In this document: piece after piece, positions 55,588-64,000 of the stretch | Layout: the number at the start of each line of letters is the position of its first letter | How positions within the stretch are numbered: the stretch's first letter is position 1 | Origin: Procambarus clarkii | Taxonomy: Eukaryota > Arthropoda > Malacostraca > Decapoda > Cambaridae | NCBI RefSeq assembly: GCF_040958095.1 | Contig: NC_091237.1 | Location: 11,190,723-11,254,722, forward strand | Length of the DNA: 64,000 bases | Direction of reading: 5' to 3' | Translations under genes and position numbers: made by a program | Notes under the pieces: model-generated | The model's database searches: none | What the model was told of the DNA's origin: nothing | The model's input: only the letters and a program-made list of their open reading frames with translations

Positions 55588-56739
55588 GCACCCCGGTGCT
55601 CTACTGATTTAAGAAGCGCCAAACCAATCTTAAGATTAATCAGTGCAGCTAGACAAGTAGCTGTAATTGTAGACATTTTTTATACAATTTAGAAACTTTA
55701 TTATGTATATCTTAAAAAATAATTTTGTTAATACATTTTGTCATTTGCATTGTTTGTAGTTTTTGTCAATTTCATATCTTTTATTTAATGCGTTTTCGTA
55801 TCCTTATATTTTATATATATATATATAATAGAACATTCAGTAACAATAGAAATTTGCTGTACATAGAAACTTGAGTATTAAACAACTAGTACTAATATGT
55901 AATTATTTGACATAGAAGTTTACGCACTGAAACGTCATAGGGAAACTATTAATATTGTCAAAGCATTATTTATTCCATACTGCAACAGTTCTACAATGTT
56001 AATTGTGCAATAATCCTTCAAGACTGATCAGACTTGAATAATAATATTGGTTTAATTGAAGTCACCCAAGAAGAAACCCTTTAAGAGAAAATGTTACTTG
56101 CAAAGAAAACGAAAAATTATAACGTACCTTTTCTTAAGTTTCCTTGGGCAAGCTATTTTATTTTTTACTGTTACAGAGTTAAAGGCGATATGATTATTGC
56201 TTATACCACTTATTGACTTTGGAAAAATACATTTATTTAGAATCTTCAAGAACAAAAATATATGTTTTTCTCGCAGCTCGTAGAGAGGGTGCCAGGATCT
56301 ATATAAACATGAACAAGGTATTATTTAATTTTAATGTTGTTTATAAAGTACAAAATATTTTTTTTGTTAATACACACAAGTACATACCAAAACCATTATA
56401 ACAAATGTTAACATTAATGACGAAAGTGAAGCACACGTCGCCACCAGGGCGGTTCCAGAAGCACTTTATAACAACGGCGCCTGTAGGCCGCCAAGCGCTG
56501 CCTGACGCACGAACAGTCAACAAGAAACAGGGAAATGCGGCCCGGCCTTAATACACGAAGACTAATGATAGCCAAGGTAAGTCATTCATGGCCCTCAGGA
56601 CCTGCAAGGTCTCCAGCAGAACCAAGAAGACGACTCGATGCAAATAAAAGTTTTCATCTGATCAACGGAAGCCGCATTGAATTCTAGGCCTACGATATTC
56701 TAGTTCCCGCTGGGAGAGAGGCATCAACACCTATTATTG

Positions 56740-56740
<1 letters not shown>
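55588..56740. other. Intergenic, no gene recognised
   Basis: AT-rich to about 56400, then a GC-richer patch at 56440-56680 with an open start ATGCGGCCCGG at 56535 and a good donor (CCAAG|GTAAGT) at about 56576. No domain or downstream exon supports a gene. Confidence 0.4.
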
Positions 56741-56782
<42 letters not shown>

Positions 56783-56876
56783 GATTGACAGTTGAGAGGC
56801 AGGACCAAAGAGCCAAAGCTCAACCCCCGCAAGCACAAATAGGTGAGTACAAATAGGTGAGTACACACACACACAC
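56741..56876 (+). mobile_element. LINE alpha 3' tail between (AC)n runs
   Basis: (AC)19, then GTTGATTGACAGTTGAGAGG, CCAAAGAGCCAAAGCTCAAC, a duplicated AAATAGGTGAGTAC and (AC)n. It lies in the presumed 3' UTR of the minus-strand gene. Confidence 0.88.
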
Positions 56877-56912
56877 GGAAGTCCCTCTCTGGAGGCGTCA
56901 GCAAGCAACGCC

Positions 56913-57081
56913 TCATGGCGCCAAAGGCAGTTTTTCTCCATCGGGGCTGGGTTCGAAGTCGAAGTACCCAAAGACGGGGAAGTCGTTGAAGTAGGAGTCG
57001 AGGTCGTAGCCGTCACTTGGGAAGAAGTTGGTGCCGGTTGGTTCCTCTGGTTCTACGTCCACCTTGTCCACCAGGTTGATC
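56913..57081 (-). CDS. Repeat-rich secreted-type protein, terminal exon
   Basis: On the minus strand the acceptor CGCCTCCTACAG precedes 57081; the stop TGA is at 56915-56913. Encodes INLVDKVDVEPEEPTGTNFF ... DGYDLDSYFNDFPVFGYFD and ends GEKLPLAP: an acidic, aromatic-rich tail of 55 residues. Frame joins the exon at 57714 exactly (GG + G = Gly). The open frame, clean acceptor and phase match make it a real exon; product not recognised. Confidence 0.75.
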
Positions 57082-57231
57082 CTGTAGGAGGCGGTGAAGG
57101 GTTACCACAAGCTACACCTTATTTATGGCCACCAAAATAAATAGCACCACATAGGAAATTTATCTCCAGTAGACGTAAAGCTGAACTATACACACGTTGA
57201 ACTATATAACATTAACTATACACTCGTTGAA

Positions 57232-57295
<64 letters not shown>

Positions 57296-57529
57296 ATATA
57301 CAACATTAATTATACACACATAAATGTGATCTATACATAAGACTGACCTATACATAAAGTTAAATTATGCATAAAGTTAAACTATACATAAAGTTGAACT
57401 ACAGTTAAAGATGGACTATAGGTCAAATTTAACTATAATGCTGATATATACATAATGTTGAAATGTTTGTAACGTCTATTTATATGGGAAGTTGAGGTAT
57501 GTGTGATATTACCCACATTTACCCCAGTT
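57082..57529. other. Intron of the minus-strand gene
   Basis: AT-rich, with (TA)n at 57236-57288 and short imperfect repeats of CATAAAGTTAAACTATA. Nothing coding seen. Confidence 0.6.
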
Positions 57530-57692
57530 ACTGAGGTAACTGGGTAACTGTGACTGAGGTAACTGGGTATCTGTGACTGAGGTAGCTGGATAATTGTGAC
57601 TGAGGTAACTGGATAACTGTGACTGAGGTAACTGGATAACTGTGACTGAGGTAACTGGGTAACTGTGACTGAGGTAACTGGGTAACTGTGAG
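57530..57692. repeat. 23-bp minisatellite
   Basis: Seven copies of GAGGTAACTGGGTAACTGTGACT with GGATAACT variants, ending 20 bp from the donor of the minus-strand exon. Confidence 0.93.
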
Positions 57693-57713
57693 TAACTTTA
57701 GAGCACTTCGTAC

Positions 57714-58612
57714 CCTTGCTTAGGGAAGAACGCGGACGCCGCTAGATGTGGGTCCCGGAACTGTCCCAGCTCGTGTAGGTCAGAGAGTGGCGCCTGTGAT
57801 GGTATTCTGGAAGCTGCTGCGTGGGCGGCAAGGTGGTTTAACTGGGCGCCCGGGTTCTTGAAGTTGGCGGCAGGGTTGTTAAAGTTGGCGCCCGGATTTT
57901 TGAAGTTGGCGGCAGGGTTCTTGAAGTTAGCGGCCGGGTTCTTGAAGTTGGCGGCCGGATTTTTGAAGTTGGCGGCAGGGCCGTTGAAATGGGCGGGAGG
58001 GCCGTTGAAATGGGCGGCAGGGCCGTTGAAATGGGCGGCAGGGCCGTTGAAATGGGCGGGAGGGCCGTTGAAATGGGCGGCAGGACCGTTGAAATGGGCG
58101 GCAGGGCCGTTGAAGTGGCCGGCAGGACCGTTGAAACGGATGGCAGGACCGTTGAAGTTAGCGGCAGGGCCATTGAAGTGAGGAGATGGCTTTGAATTTG
58201 GGGAAAAGTGTAGACCTGGCCGGCCTTGAAGAGGAAACGGTGAGGTTTTGGGTTTGCCGTGAGGACTGAAAGGAGGGAAAGGCTTGTTGGGGTGAAGGAA
58301 CTGCTTGTTGTGGGCATTGGGCGGGAGGAAGGGCTTGTTGGGTGGGAAAGGCTTACTAAGGGGAGTAAAGGATGTTATCTTAGGATTTGCTTGGGTGAAG
58401 TGAGGGGGACTGGGGTTGCTGGGGGCGGGAATGATGGAATTGGAGTTGGTGGAGTGGATAGTGAGGGCGTGAGCTGGGTGGGCGGGAAGGTTGGGATTGG
58501 GGCGGAGACGGTGGTGGAAGGCCGCCAGGGGGTCCTGGGTGAGGAGGTCGGTGGAGAGGGAGAGGTGTGGAGGGGGCAGGTGGACCCCTTCCACCAACAC
58601 CAACACCGTTAC
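57714..58612 (-). CDS. Repeat-rich secreted-type protein, main exon
   Basis: Minus-strand exon from acceptor CCCTGTGACACAG (complement of 58613 on) to donor GTACGA at 57713. Encodes 299 residues plus two bases. It opens VTVLVLVEGVHLPPP, which looks like the rest of a signal peptide whose Met lies in an undetected upstream exon. Then a Pro-rich part (FPPNKPFLPPNAHNKQF) and about 16 seven-residue repeats: HFNGPAA type (about 58178-57970) followed by NFKNPAA type (to 57845). Ends LGQFRDPHLAASAFFPKQG. No Cys, no known domain. It could be a cuticle or matrix structural protein; that is inference. The intact frame over about 900 bp with degenerate codon use among repeats argues for a gene. Confidence 0.72.
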
Positions 58613-58751
58613 CTGTGTCACAGGGAAAAACAGAGATAACCTTATTAATTATCTTTCTACAGGTGAGCTATTAATTAAGCCTAAATTACCACCCGTAGAT
58701 CAAAATATTTGGTTCACACATATACTCTTAGAATACACACACACATACACA

Positions 58752-59335
58752 CACACACAGTTCAATCCAAGTAAATGTATGGTAATGAAACTAGGCGCAG
58801 GAAATAGGAGGCGCAGGAAATAGGAGGCACAGGAAATAGGAGGCGCAGGAAATAGGAGGCGCAGGAAATAGGAGGCGCAGGAAATAGGAGGCACAGGAAA
58901 TAGGAGGCGCAGGAAATAGGAGGCACAGGAAATAGGAGGCGCAGGAAATAGGAGGCAAGACACTAGATACCGAATGGGAGATTCGGTATGTTTTTTTTTT
59001 TCAGTTTTTTCTTTGTTTCCTTCACGAAACAGAAAGATCTAGGAGTTGATATAATGCCAAATCTGTCTCCTGAAGCTCACATCAAAAGAATAACGTCTGC
59101 GGCATATGCAAGGCTGGTTAACATCAGAACAGCCTTCAGAAACCTGTGTAAGGAATCATTCAGAACCTTGTATACCACGTATGTAAAACCAATCCTGGAG
59201 TATGCGGCCCCAGCATGGAGCCCGTACTTTGTCAAGCACAAGACGAAGCTGGAAAAAGTTCAGAGGTATGCCACTAGATTATTCTCAGAACTAAGAGGCA
59301 TGAGTTACGAGGAAAGGCTGAGTGAACTGCTGTCG
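58752..59335 (+). mobile_element. LINE alpha fragment with an internal 16-bp minisatellite
   Basis: Plus strand: (AC)n, then FNPSKCMVMKLGAGNRR (RT thumb region), about ten copies of GGAAATAGGAGGCGCA at 58798-58955, then DTRYRMGD-like sequence, and from 59030 KDLGVDIMPNLSPEAHIKRI, RTLYTTYVKPILEYAAPAWS and LRGMSYEERLSELL. Confidence 0.88.
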
Positions 59336-59411
59336 GAAAACCCGACACCATTTACTAACGTTTAAAACAATAGGCAGATAACGTTGGTGCTGTTTGTAGG
59401 AAAAAATTTAC

Positions 59412-59720
59412 TCATAGAAAATGAGGCCCAGTGGAATTTCCCTGGAAGAAAACGGAGATTATCATTGCCATGTCGCTATTAAAGTCACCAGTTATATTAT
59501 TGGAAATCATTCTTAATACAGCAATTTTGGGAATGTAAACATCATAAAAACATTTCCCTTGAACCATCTTAATTATCTGAGTAAATGTGGGCCCTCTATC
59601 CACTTCTTGACAACATCTGGACAAGATGAGGGATGCGGTCAGTGGGAGGAGGGCCAGTAGTAGTCGCCATTTTAATTCAACAACAAGTCTCGCTGGGGCA
59701 AATCTAGCTCCTATAATCAC
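59412..59720 (-). other. Unassigned minus-strand ORF, possibly signal-peptide-bearing
   Basis: A 102-codon ORF contains a hydrophobic stretch KWRLLLALLPLTASLILSRC near its N-terminus, followed by a polar part with two NxT/NxS sites (NNIT, GNST). I recognise no family, and there is no splice or promoter evidence. It may be chance or part of an unknown repeat. The rest of 59340-60737 is AT-rich with nothing recognised. Confidence 0.2.
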
Positions 59721-60737
59721 CCTTGGACCAGTGTTACGGGACTAATAGCGTCCTGTCATCAACACCAACTTCGTCAACAATCAAGGGAAGTGGCCTAATT
59801 CCGAAACCTTTTATCTTTCATTCCTGATCAGTGAAATGTTAAGGCAAACCGATTAGGATATGAATCGAGATACAAAACGAGGTAATTATTATTTGGATCG
59901 CATCTAATAAATTATAACAATATTTTCTCCTGATATAGCTGTCATATAATGTCAATAATTACTATTATTGTGTGCCCTTTGACAGGTGTAATTGAAGGGG
60001 AAGAAGAAGCAGAATTACATTTACCTCAGTAACATATGGTTACAGTAGCCTCACCCACGAGGATTATTAGGCGTGGTCATCCATGTTCGTAACTGGTGGA
60101 CCAGACCCACAACACTACAGATAAGGCTTCCCCGTGTATTAACTAATATATGTTGTCTAATACTGTAGTGAATGTCTACTAACCAACAACTTATATTGAA
60201 AGACTATATGTAAACCATAATCCTCCAGAATGTGAGGAAAATGACTCGTGGGATTTATATTTATTTAGTTTATATTAATTTATATTGCAATTTATATTTT
60301 ACGTTGTTACATATTTCGATAGCAAACTGTATGATGTTTATGTATATATATATCAAGTGAATTCTATAGCTTTACTGCTGGTTCAGAGCAATTAAGTATA
60401 TGTAGAACAGACTGTTAATATGCAATATATGAAGCAAATGAAATAATATTGTATAAATGCAAAGATTGATCGACTGGGCAAGTGCAACACAAACTAAGCT
60501 ATTGAGCATTTATCTTCCCTATAAGTTCCTTCAACTACATACCGGTGGAGGGATTTGTTGTGGCTAAAATACATACTTTATATAATCCATCACAATTAAT
60601 GTCCGAAGAAATCTGTATTTAATGGAATGTGATTTTGTCAATGAAAAAAAAAAAGGTTTTGAACAAAATTTGTGCCGATTCCATTTCATGTTTGCGTTTA
60701 CGGAATCATGTTGTATGTTCAGAGTTTGAAAGCTTAT

Positions 60738-60751
60738 CTTTGTAAATCGAT
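60738..60751. repeat. Target-site duplication, left copy
   Basis: CTTTGTAAATCGAT, identical to 61683-61696. Confidence 0.92.
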
Positions 60752-61682
60752 CTCCTTGAACACTTTTCTTCTCACTCCCGCTCCGTTTCTGTCTTCACCG
60801 ATGGGTCTAAGTCTGCGGACGGTGTTGGCTACTCTGTTGTTTTTCCTGATATGTGTGTCGCTTACCTCCGGAGACTAGCATCTTCACGGCGGAGATTTAT
60901 GCTATTCTCTATGCTCTTCATCTCCTGCTTTCTCGTTGTCAGTCTTCCTTTGTAGTTGTTGTTGACTCTCGTAGTTCCCTCATGGCTCTCGGGTCCTTTA
61001 ATCCGGTTCATCCAGTAGTTGTCGAGATCTAGCATTGGCTGTTTCTTGTTCATAGTAAATTTAAGTCGGTTGAGTTTTGTTGGGTACCCAGCCATATTGG
61101 TGTGTCTTTAAATGTACGTGCGGATGCTGCCACCTAGGAAGCTGTCCGCTCTTGTTCCAGCTCTCGTAAAGGTATTCCATATTCCGACTTTTACCCGGTT
61201 ATCCATTCCTCCATCCTTACCCGTTGGCAGGCTTCTTGATCGTCTGTTATTGGTAACAAACTATGTACTCTTAAATGTTGTGTTTCCTCGTGGCCATCGT
61301 CCTACCACCGTAACCGGCAATGGGAAACGGCTCTGGCGAGGTTGCGTATTGGCCATACTCGCTTAACTCATGGTCACTTGATGGAGCGCCACCCAGCTCC
61401 TTATTGTCCTAGTTGCATTGTCCCTCTTACGGTCGTGCATATCCTTCTTGAATGTCCTGACTTCCAGGACGAGCGTGTCTTTTGCTTTCCGACCGCCCCT
61501 CGCGGCCACCTGTCCCTCAATAGAATTCTTGGCGACTCGGATACTTTTGATATTGTTCGCCTTATGTGTTTTTGTTCTCGTATTGACATCCTTGGTGATA
61601 TTTAGCGCCCTCTGCTTATTCCGCACATTTGATGGTATTACATAGCCTTCCCGGTTTGGTGCCTTATTTTGATAATTACTTA
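60752..61682 (+). mobile_element. 5'-truncated sibling of the full-length LINE
   Basis: About 930 bp collinear with 45405-46346: starts within RNase H (FTDGSKSADGVGY frame), continues through VDSRSSLMALGS and the tail HTRLTHGHLMERHPAPYCPSC, and ends TTGATAATTACTTA as the full element does. Contains its own frame breaks. Flanked by a 14-bp duplication, showing insertion by target-primed reverse transcription. Confidence 0.93.
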
Positions 61683-61696
61683 CTTTGTAAATCGAT
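61683..61696. repeat. Target-site duplication, right copy
   Basis: CTTTGTAAATCGAT, identical to 60738-60751. Confidence 0.92.
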
Positions 61697-61799
61697 TAGG
61701 CAATGAGGCCAATAATGAAAAATATACAGACTGAGAATTTGGACTCTCTAATGCGCAAGTCCGTCCTCATAAACAAAGGGCAAAATCAATTTTATGCAC

Positions 61800-62090
61800 C
61801 CGTCAAGCTCCGTTAATGAATGAAAAACGGTTTACACACGACTTACAACTGATGTCGTTCAAACACTTCTGGAACAAGAGCTTCACTGACGAATTTTTTT
61901 CGAATCACAACGCTGTAAATGCTTCACTCACGCATTTCAAATACAAATAATCGCCAACAGAACCTAAACACCTGACCTAACCAGTGCCTAAATTTGCACA
62001 ATACGCTAATATATAATTATATTAATTTATATTTAAGAAAATTCCTGTTTGAATGAACATGAGGTTAAATTTGATGAATGCGTCTTTGGG
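61800..62090 (-). repeat. Dispersed repeat H, minus copy
   Basis: AATGAATGAAAAACGGTTTA, CAAACACTTCTGGAACAAGA and AATAATCGCCAACAGAACCT match the complement of 11870-12075. 62091-62455 has nothing recognised. Confidence 0.7.
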
Positions 62091-62479
62091 GTCGGACACT
62101 GGATGGATTGGAATTTGTCGAATGTGCACATTTTGATTATTAAAACATACAAATTAAAATGATTACATTTGACTAATAAGAATTAAGAAATGCCCAAAGG
62201 CCTGAAAACTACAGTAGTAAAAGCTATTGTAAGGTTAGCACAACAACCGGACCAGACAATGTGATTTAGTTAAGCGGGCATTCGCCTTGGCTATAGACAC
62301 ATCTGGCAAGTTAGTGAGGCTGACCCACTATCAGAACATTTAGCTTGTAAACTTACGTTAAGACATTCACTTGAATAATATGTTATTGATTGTCGTACTG
62401 TAAAAGATTTTAGACCTTTAGCATACTGTACAATCAACAACGTAACTACTTCATCGAATGGAGTTGCGCCCTAGCCTCG

Positions 62480-64000
62480 GTGGGGTGCAGAAGTGTTGCC
62501 TGAACTCTCTGGCAGTTGGTGGTTGTTTGCCAGTTTGGCCGGTTGGGGGCGTGTGTGTGTCTGCCCACCTGTGCTGACATGGAGTTCACGATGGGGGTCC
62601 CTCTTTTCCCCTGTAGTGCAGGCTCAGTCTGTGGGCCTCGAATTTTCTGTACGGGCTGGGTACCCGGAGTGTGATTTGCTTTCTGTCCCTGTGATGAACA
62701 TTTATGGAGTCGAGTTAGTAACAGCACATTTGTGATTGTGAAGTTTACGGAGGAGTTGGCGTATCGAGAATTTCTCCGTCGATACGAGGGGTGGACCTTA
62801 CTCCTGCCGGATGGTGTGGGCACTGTGACCCTCTCTGATCGGAGTGGTGCCCTCACTTACGTCAGTGTACATGGGGCGCCCTTGGAGTTCCTAAAGGGTT
62901 TGCTACAGCGGTACTTCGGCTGTTTTGGTGTCGTAGTTAGTATGCGGTTGCACATGATATCTTCCAATCTGCTCAAGGGTGTGAGGACTAACATTAGCAC
63001 CCTGGCATGCGGCTCCGGGCAGACATTCCGTCCTCTGTGCGACTTATGGGATACAACGTTCGGGTGTTTTACGCCCGCCAGCCTCGAACGTGTTATCCTT
63101 GTGGCCTCTTGGGCCATCTGGCTGCTGACTGTTCTGCGCCTGCCATTGCACCCGTGAACCTCTTCAGTAAGGAGGATTTTCCACCTCTTCCTGTGGAGGA
63201 GGCTTCGGTGGATGTGGACGTCTCTTCAGCCGTGCATGTGCCCCCTGTATCAACTGTTGCGCCGCATGTTGCGCCCCCTGTTGTTGTCACCTCTCCTCCG
63301 GAGGTTGTCATCGCCTGGTGATCGTCCTGCTCCAGCTGGTGTCCCTGGGGTTCTTCCGACTGCCTTCTGCTCAAATCCCCCGTCTTCCAGTTCTTCTTCT
63401 GCTGCGTCTGTTAGGTTCTGCGTCTGACCCTGTCCCTGCACCCTCGCCGTCTGTTCCGGCTGTGCTGGGTGCTGGGGTGGATCCGGCACTTCCTCCTGTG
63501 CCTGGCCTGGTGTGGTTGAGGATGCTGCCGTTCTACGACGTGCGTCGGTTCGCCCGGCTTGTGTTGCGCGTGTCTCTGAGTCAGCCTTCGGGTCTGATGA
63601 TGTGCGGCCAGAGCCTAAGCGTTCCCGGCGTTCTTCTTCTGCATGGGCTGACGTTCGCGACTTCGACGGTTGTGGATCTTCCGGCGACGGCGGGGTGGCT
63701 CTGGTTGCGTTGCATACTACGGTGGTGGCGGAGGTGCATTTGCCTGCGGGTGCCGGTGTTTCGGCCTCCTCTTCTGGTATGGTGTCTGCGGTTCCTGCTT
63801 CGGGTGCATCGCCTGCATCGGATGGTTCCGGTTCTTCGTGGGGGGGGGGGTTCCCCCTGCTGAGGTTCGTGGTGAGCGAGGTGGCCTGGTGGTGGAGTTG
63901 AAAAAGGCTGCTCACTGTGGGGGTTCTGTAACCCCTTCCTCGTTCCCCGTTTCATCGACGGCGGTCTCGACGCCTCTTCCATCTCCGGCCATCTCTTCAG
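62480..64000 (+). mobile_element. LINE ORF1 (CCHC knuckle), runs off the window
   Basis: Plus strand: IVKFTEELAYREFLRRYEGW, VTLSDRSGALTYVSVHGAPL and LLQRYFGCFGVVVSMRL, then after a frame change near 63000 DIPSSVRLMGYNVRVFYARQ and the knuckle CYPCGLLGHLAADC (63087-63134 approx.), then NLFSKEDFPPLPVEEASVD. The C-terminal Pro/Val/Ser-rich part continues to the window edge in changing frames (EPKRSRRSSSAWADVRDFD near 63620). A different family from the element at 40059; ORF2 would lie beyond the window. Confidence 0.8.

Noticed and set aside
57858..58195. Plus-strand LKLAAG/VEMGGRA repeat ORFs
   Set aside because: Complement of the minus-strand heptad exon, which has splice sites and a matching second exon.
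63318..63982. Separate host genes from the overlapping ORFs at the window end
   Set aside because: They are the Pro/Ser/Val-rich C-terminal part of a frameshifted LINE ORF1 and its shadows.

Overview
This is a eukaryotic, almost certainly decapod-crustacean (crayfish/lobster/shrimp-type) genomic window. The reasons are a many-exon gene with GT-AG introns, interstitial (TTAGG)n blocks (the pancrustacean telomere motif), several tRNA-derived SINE families, palindromic MITEs, and very long minisatellites and (GT)n/(CT)n tracts filling the introns. Species is not assignable from sequence alone.

The main gene, on the + strand, is a secreted zinc metalloprotease of the ADAMTS family. I could chain 15 exons (766..53244). 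All 14 junctions have GT donors and AG acceptors and agree in phase, giving 908 codons plus a TGA stop. The 5' exons (signal peptide, propeptide, start of the catalytic domain) lie upstream of the window. Order of the visible protein: catalytic domain with HEIGHNLGMRHD and a Met-turn, disintegrin-like domain, TSP1, Cys-rich, a second TSP1-like plus Cys-rich module (apparent internal duplication), a polybasic linker, and a C-terminal TSP1-like domain. Exons are 106-308 bp; introns run from 0.28 to 16.8 kb and are mostly repeats.

Layout. 1-12 kb: exons 1-4 among LINE fragments, a tRNA-Arg(ACG) gene and five large minisatellites, one of which tandemly repeats the exon 3 splice donor; a 371-bp near-perfect palindrome lies before exon 4. 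12-32 kb: exons 5-13 among LINE pieces, SINEs, MITEs and arrays. 32-49 kb: a 16.8-kb intron holding a nested stack of retrotransposons. An old minus-strand LINE is split by a 6.29-kb full-length non-LTR element (40059..46346) with a 15-bp target-site duplication. 49-53 kb: last two exons, separated by more LINE sequence. 53.5-55.6 kb: a 2.1-kb 25-bp minisatellite with higher-order structure.

A second gene lies convergently on the minus strand (56913..58612, at least two exons). It encodes a Pro/Asn/Phe-rich protein with about 16 seven-residue repeats and an acidic, aromatic C-terminus. It is probably secreted; its function is unknown. The final 5 kb contains LINE fragments, including a 5'-truncated sibling of the full-length LINE with its own 14-bp target-site duplication, and a LINE ORF1 with a CCHC knuckle that runs off the window. 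I see no bacterial, phage, CRISPR or operon-like content.
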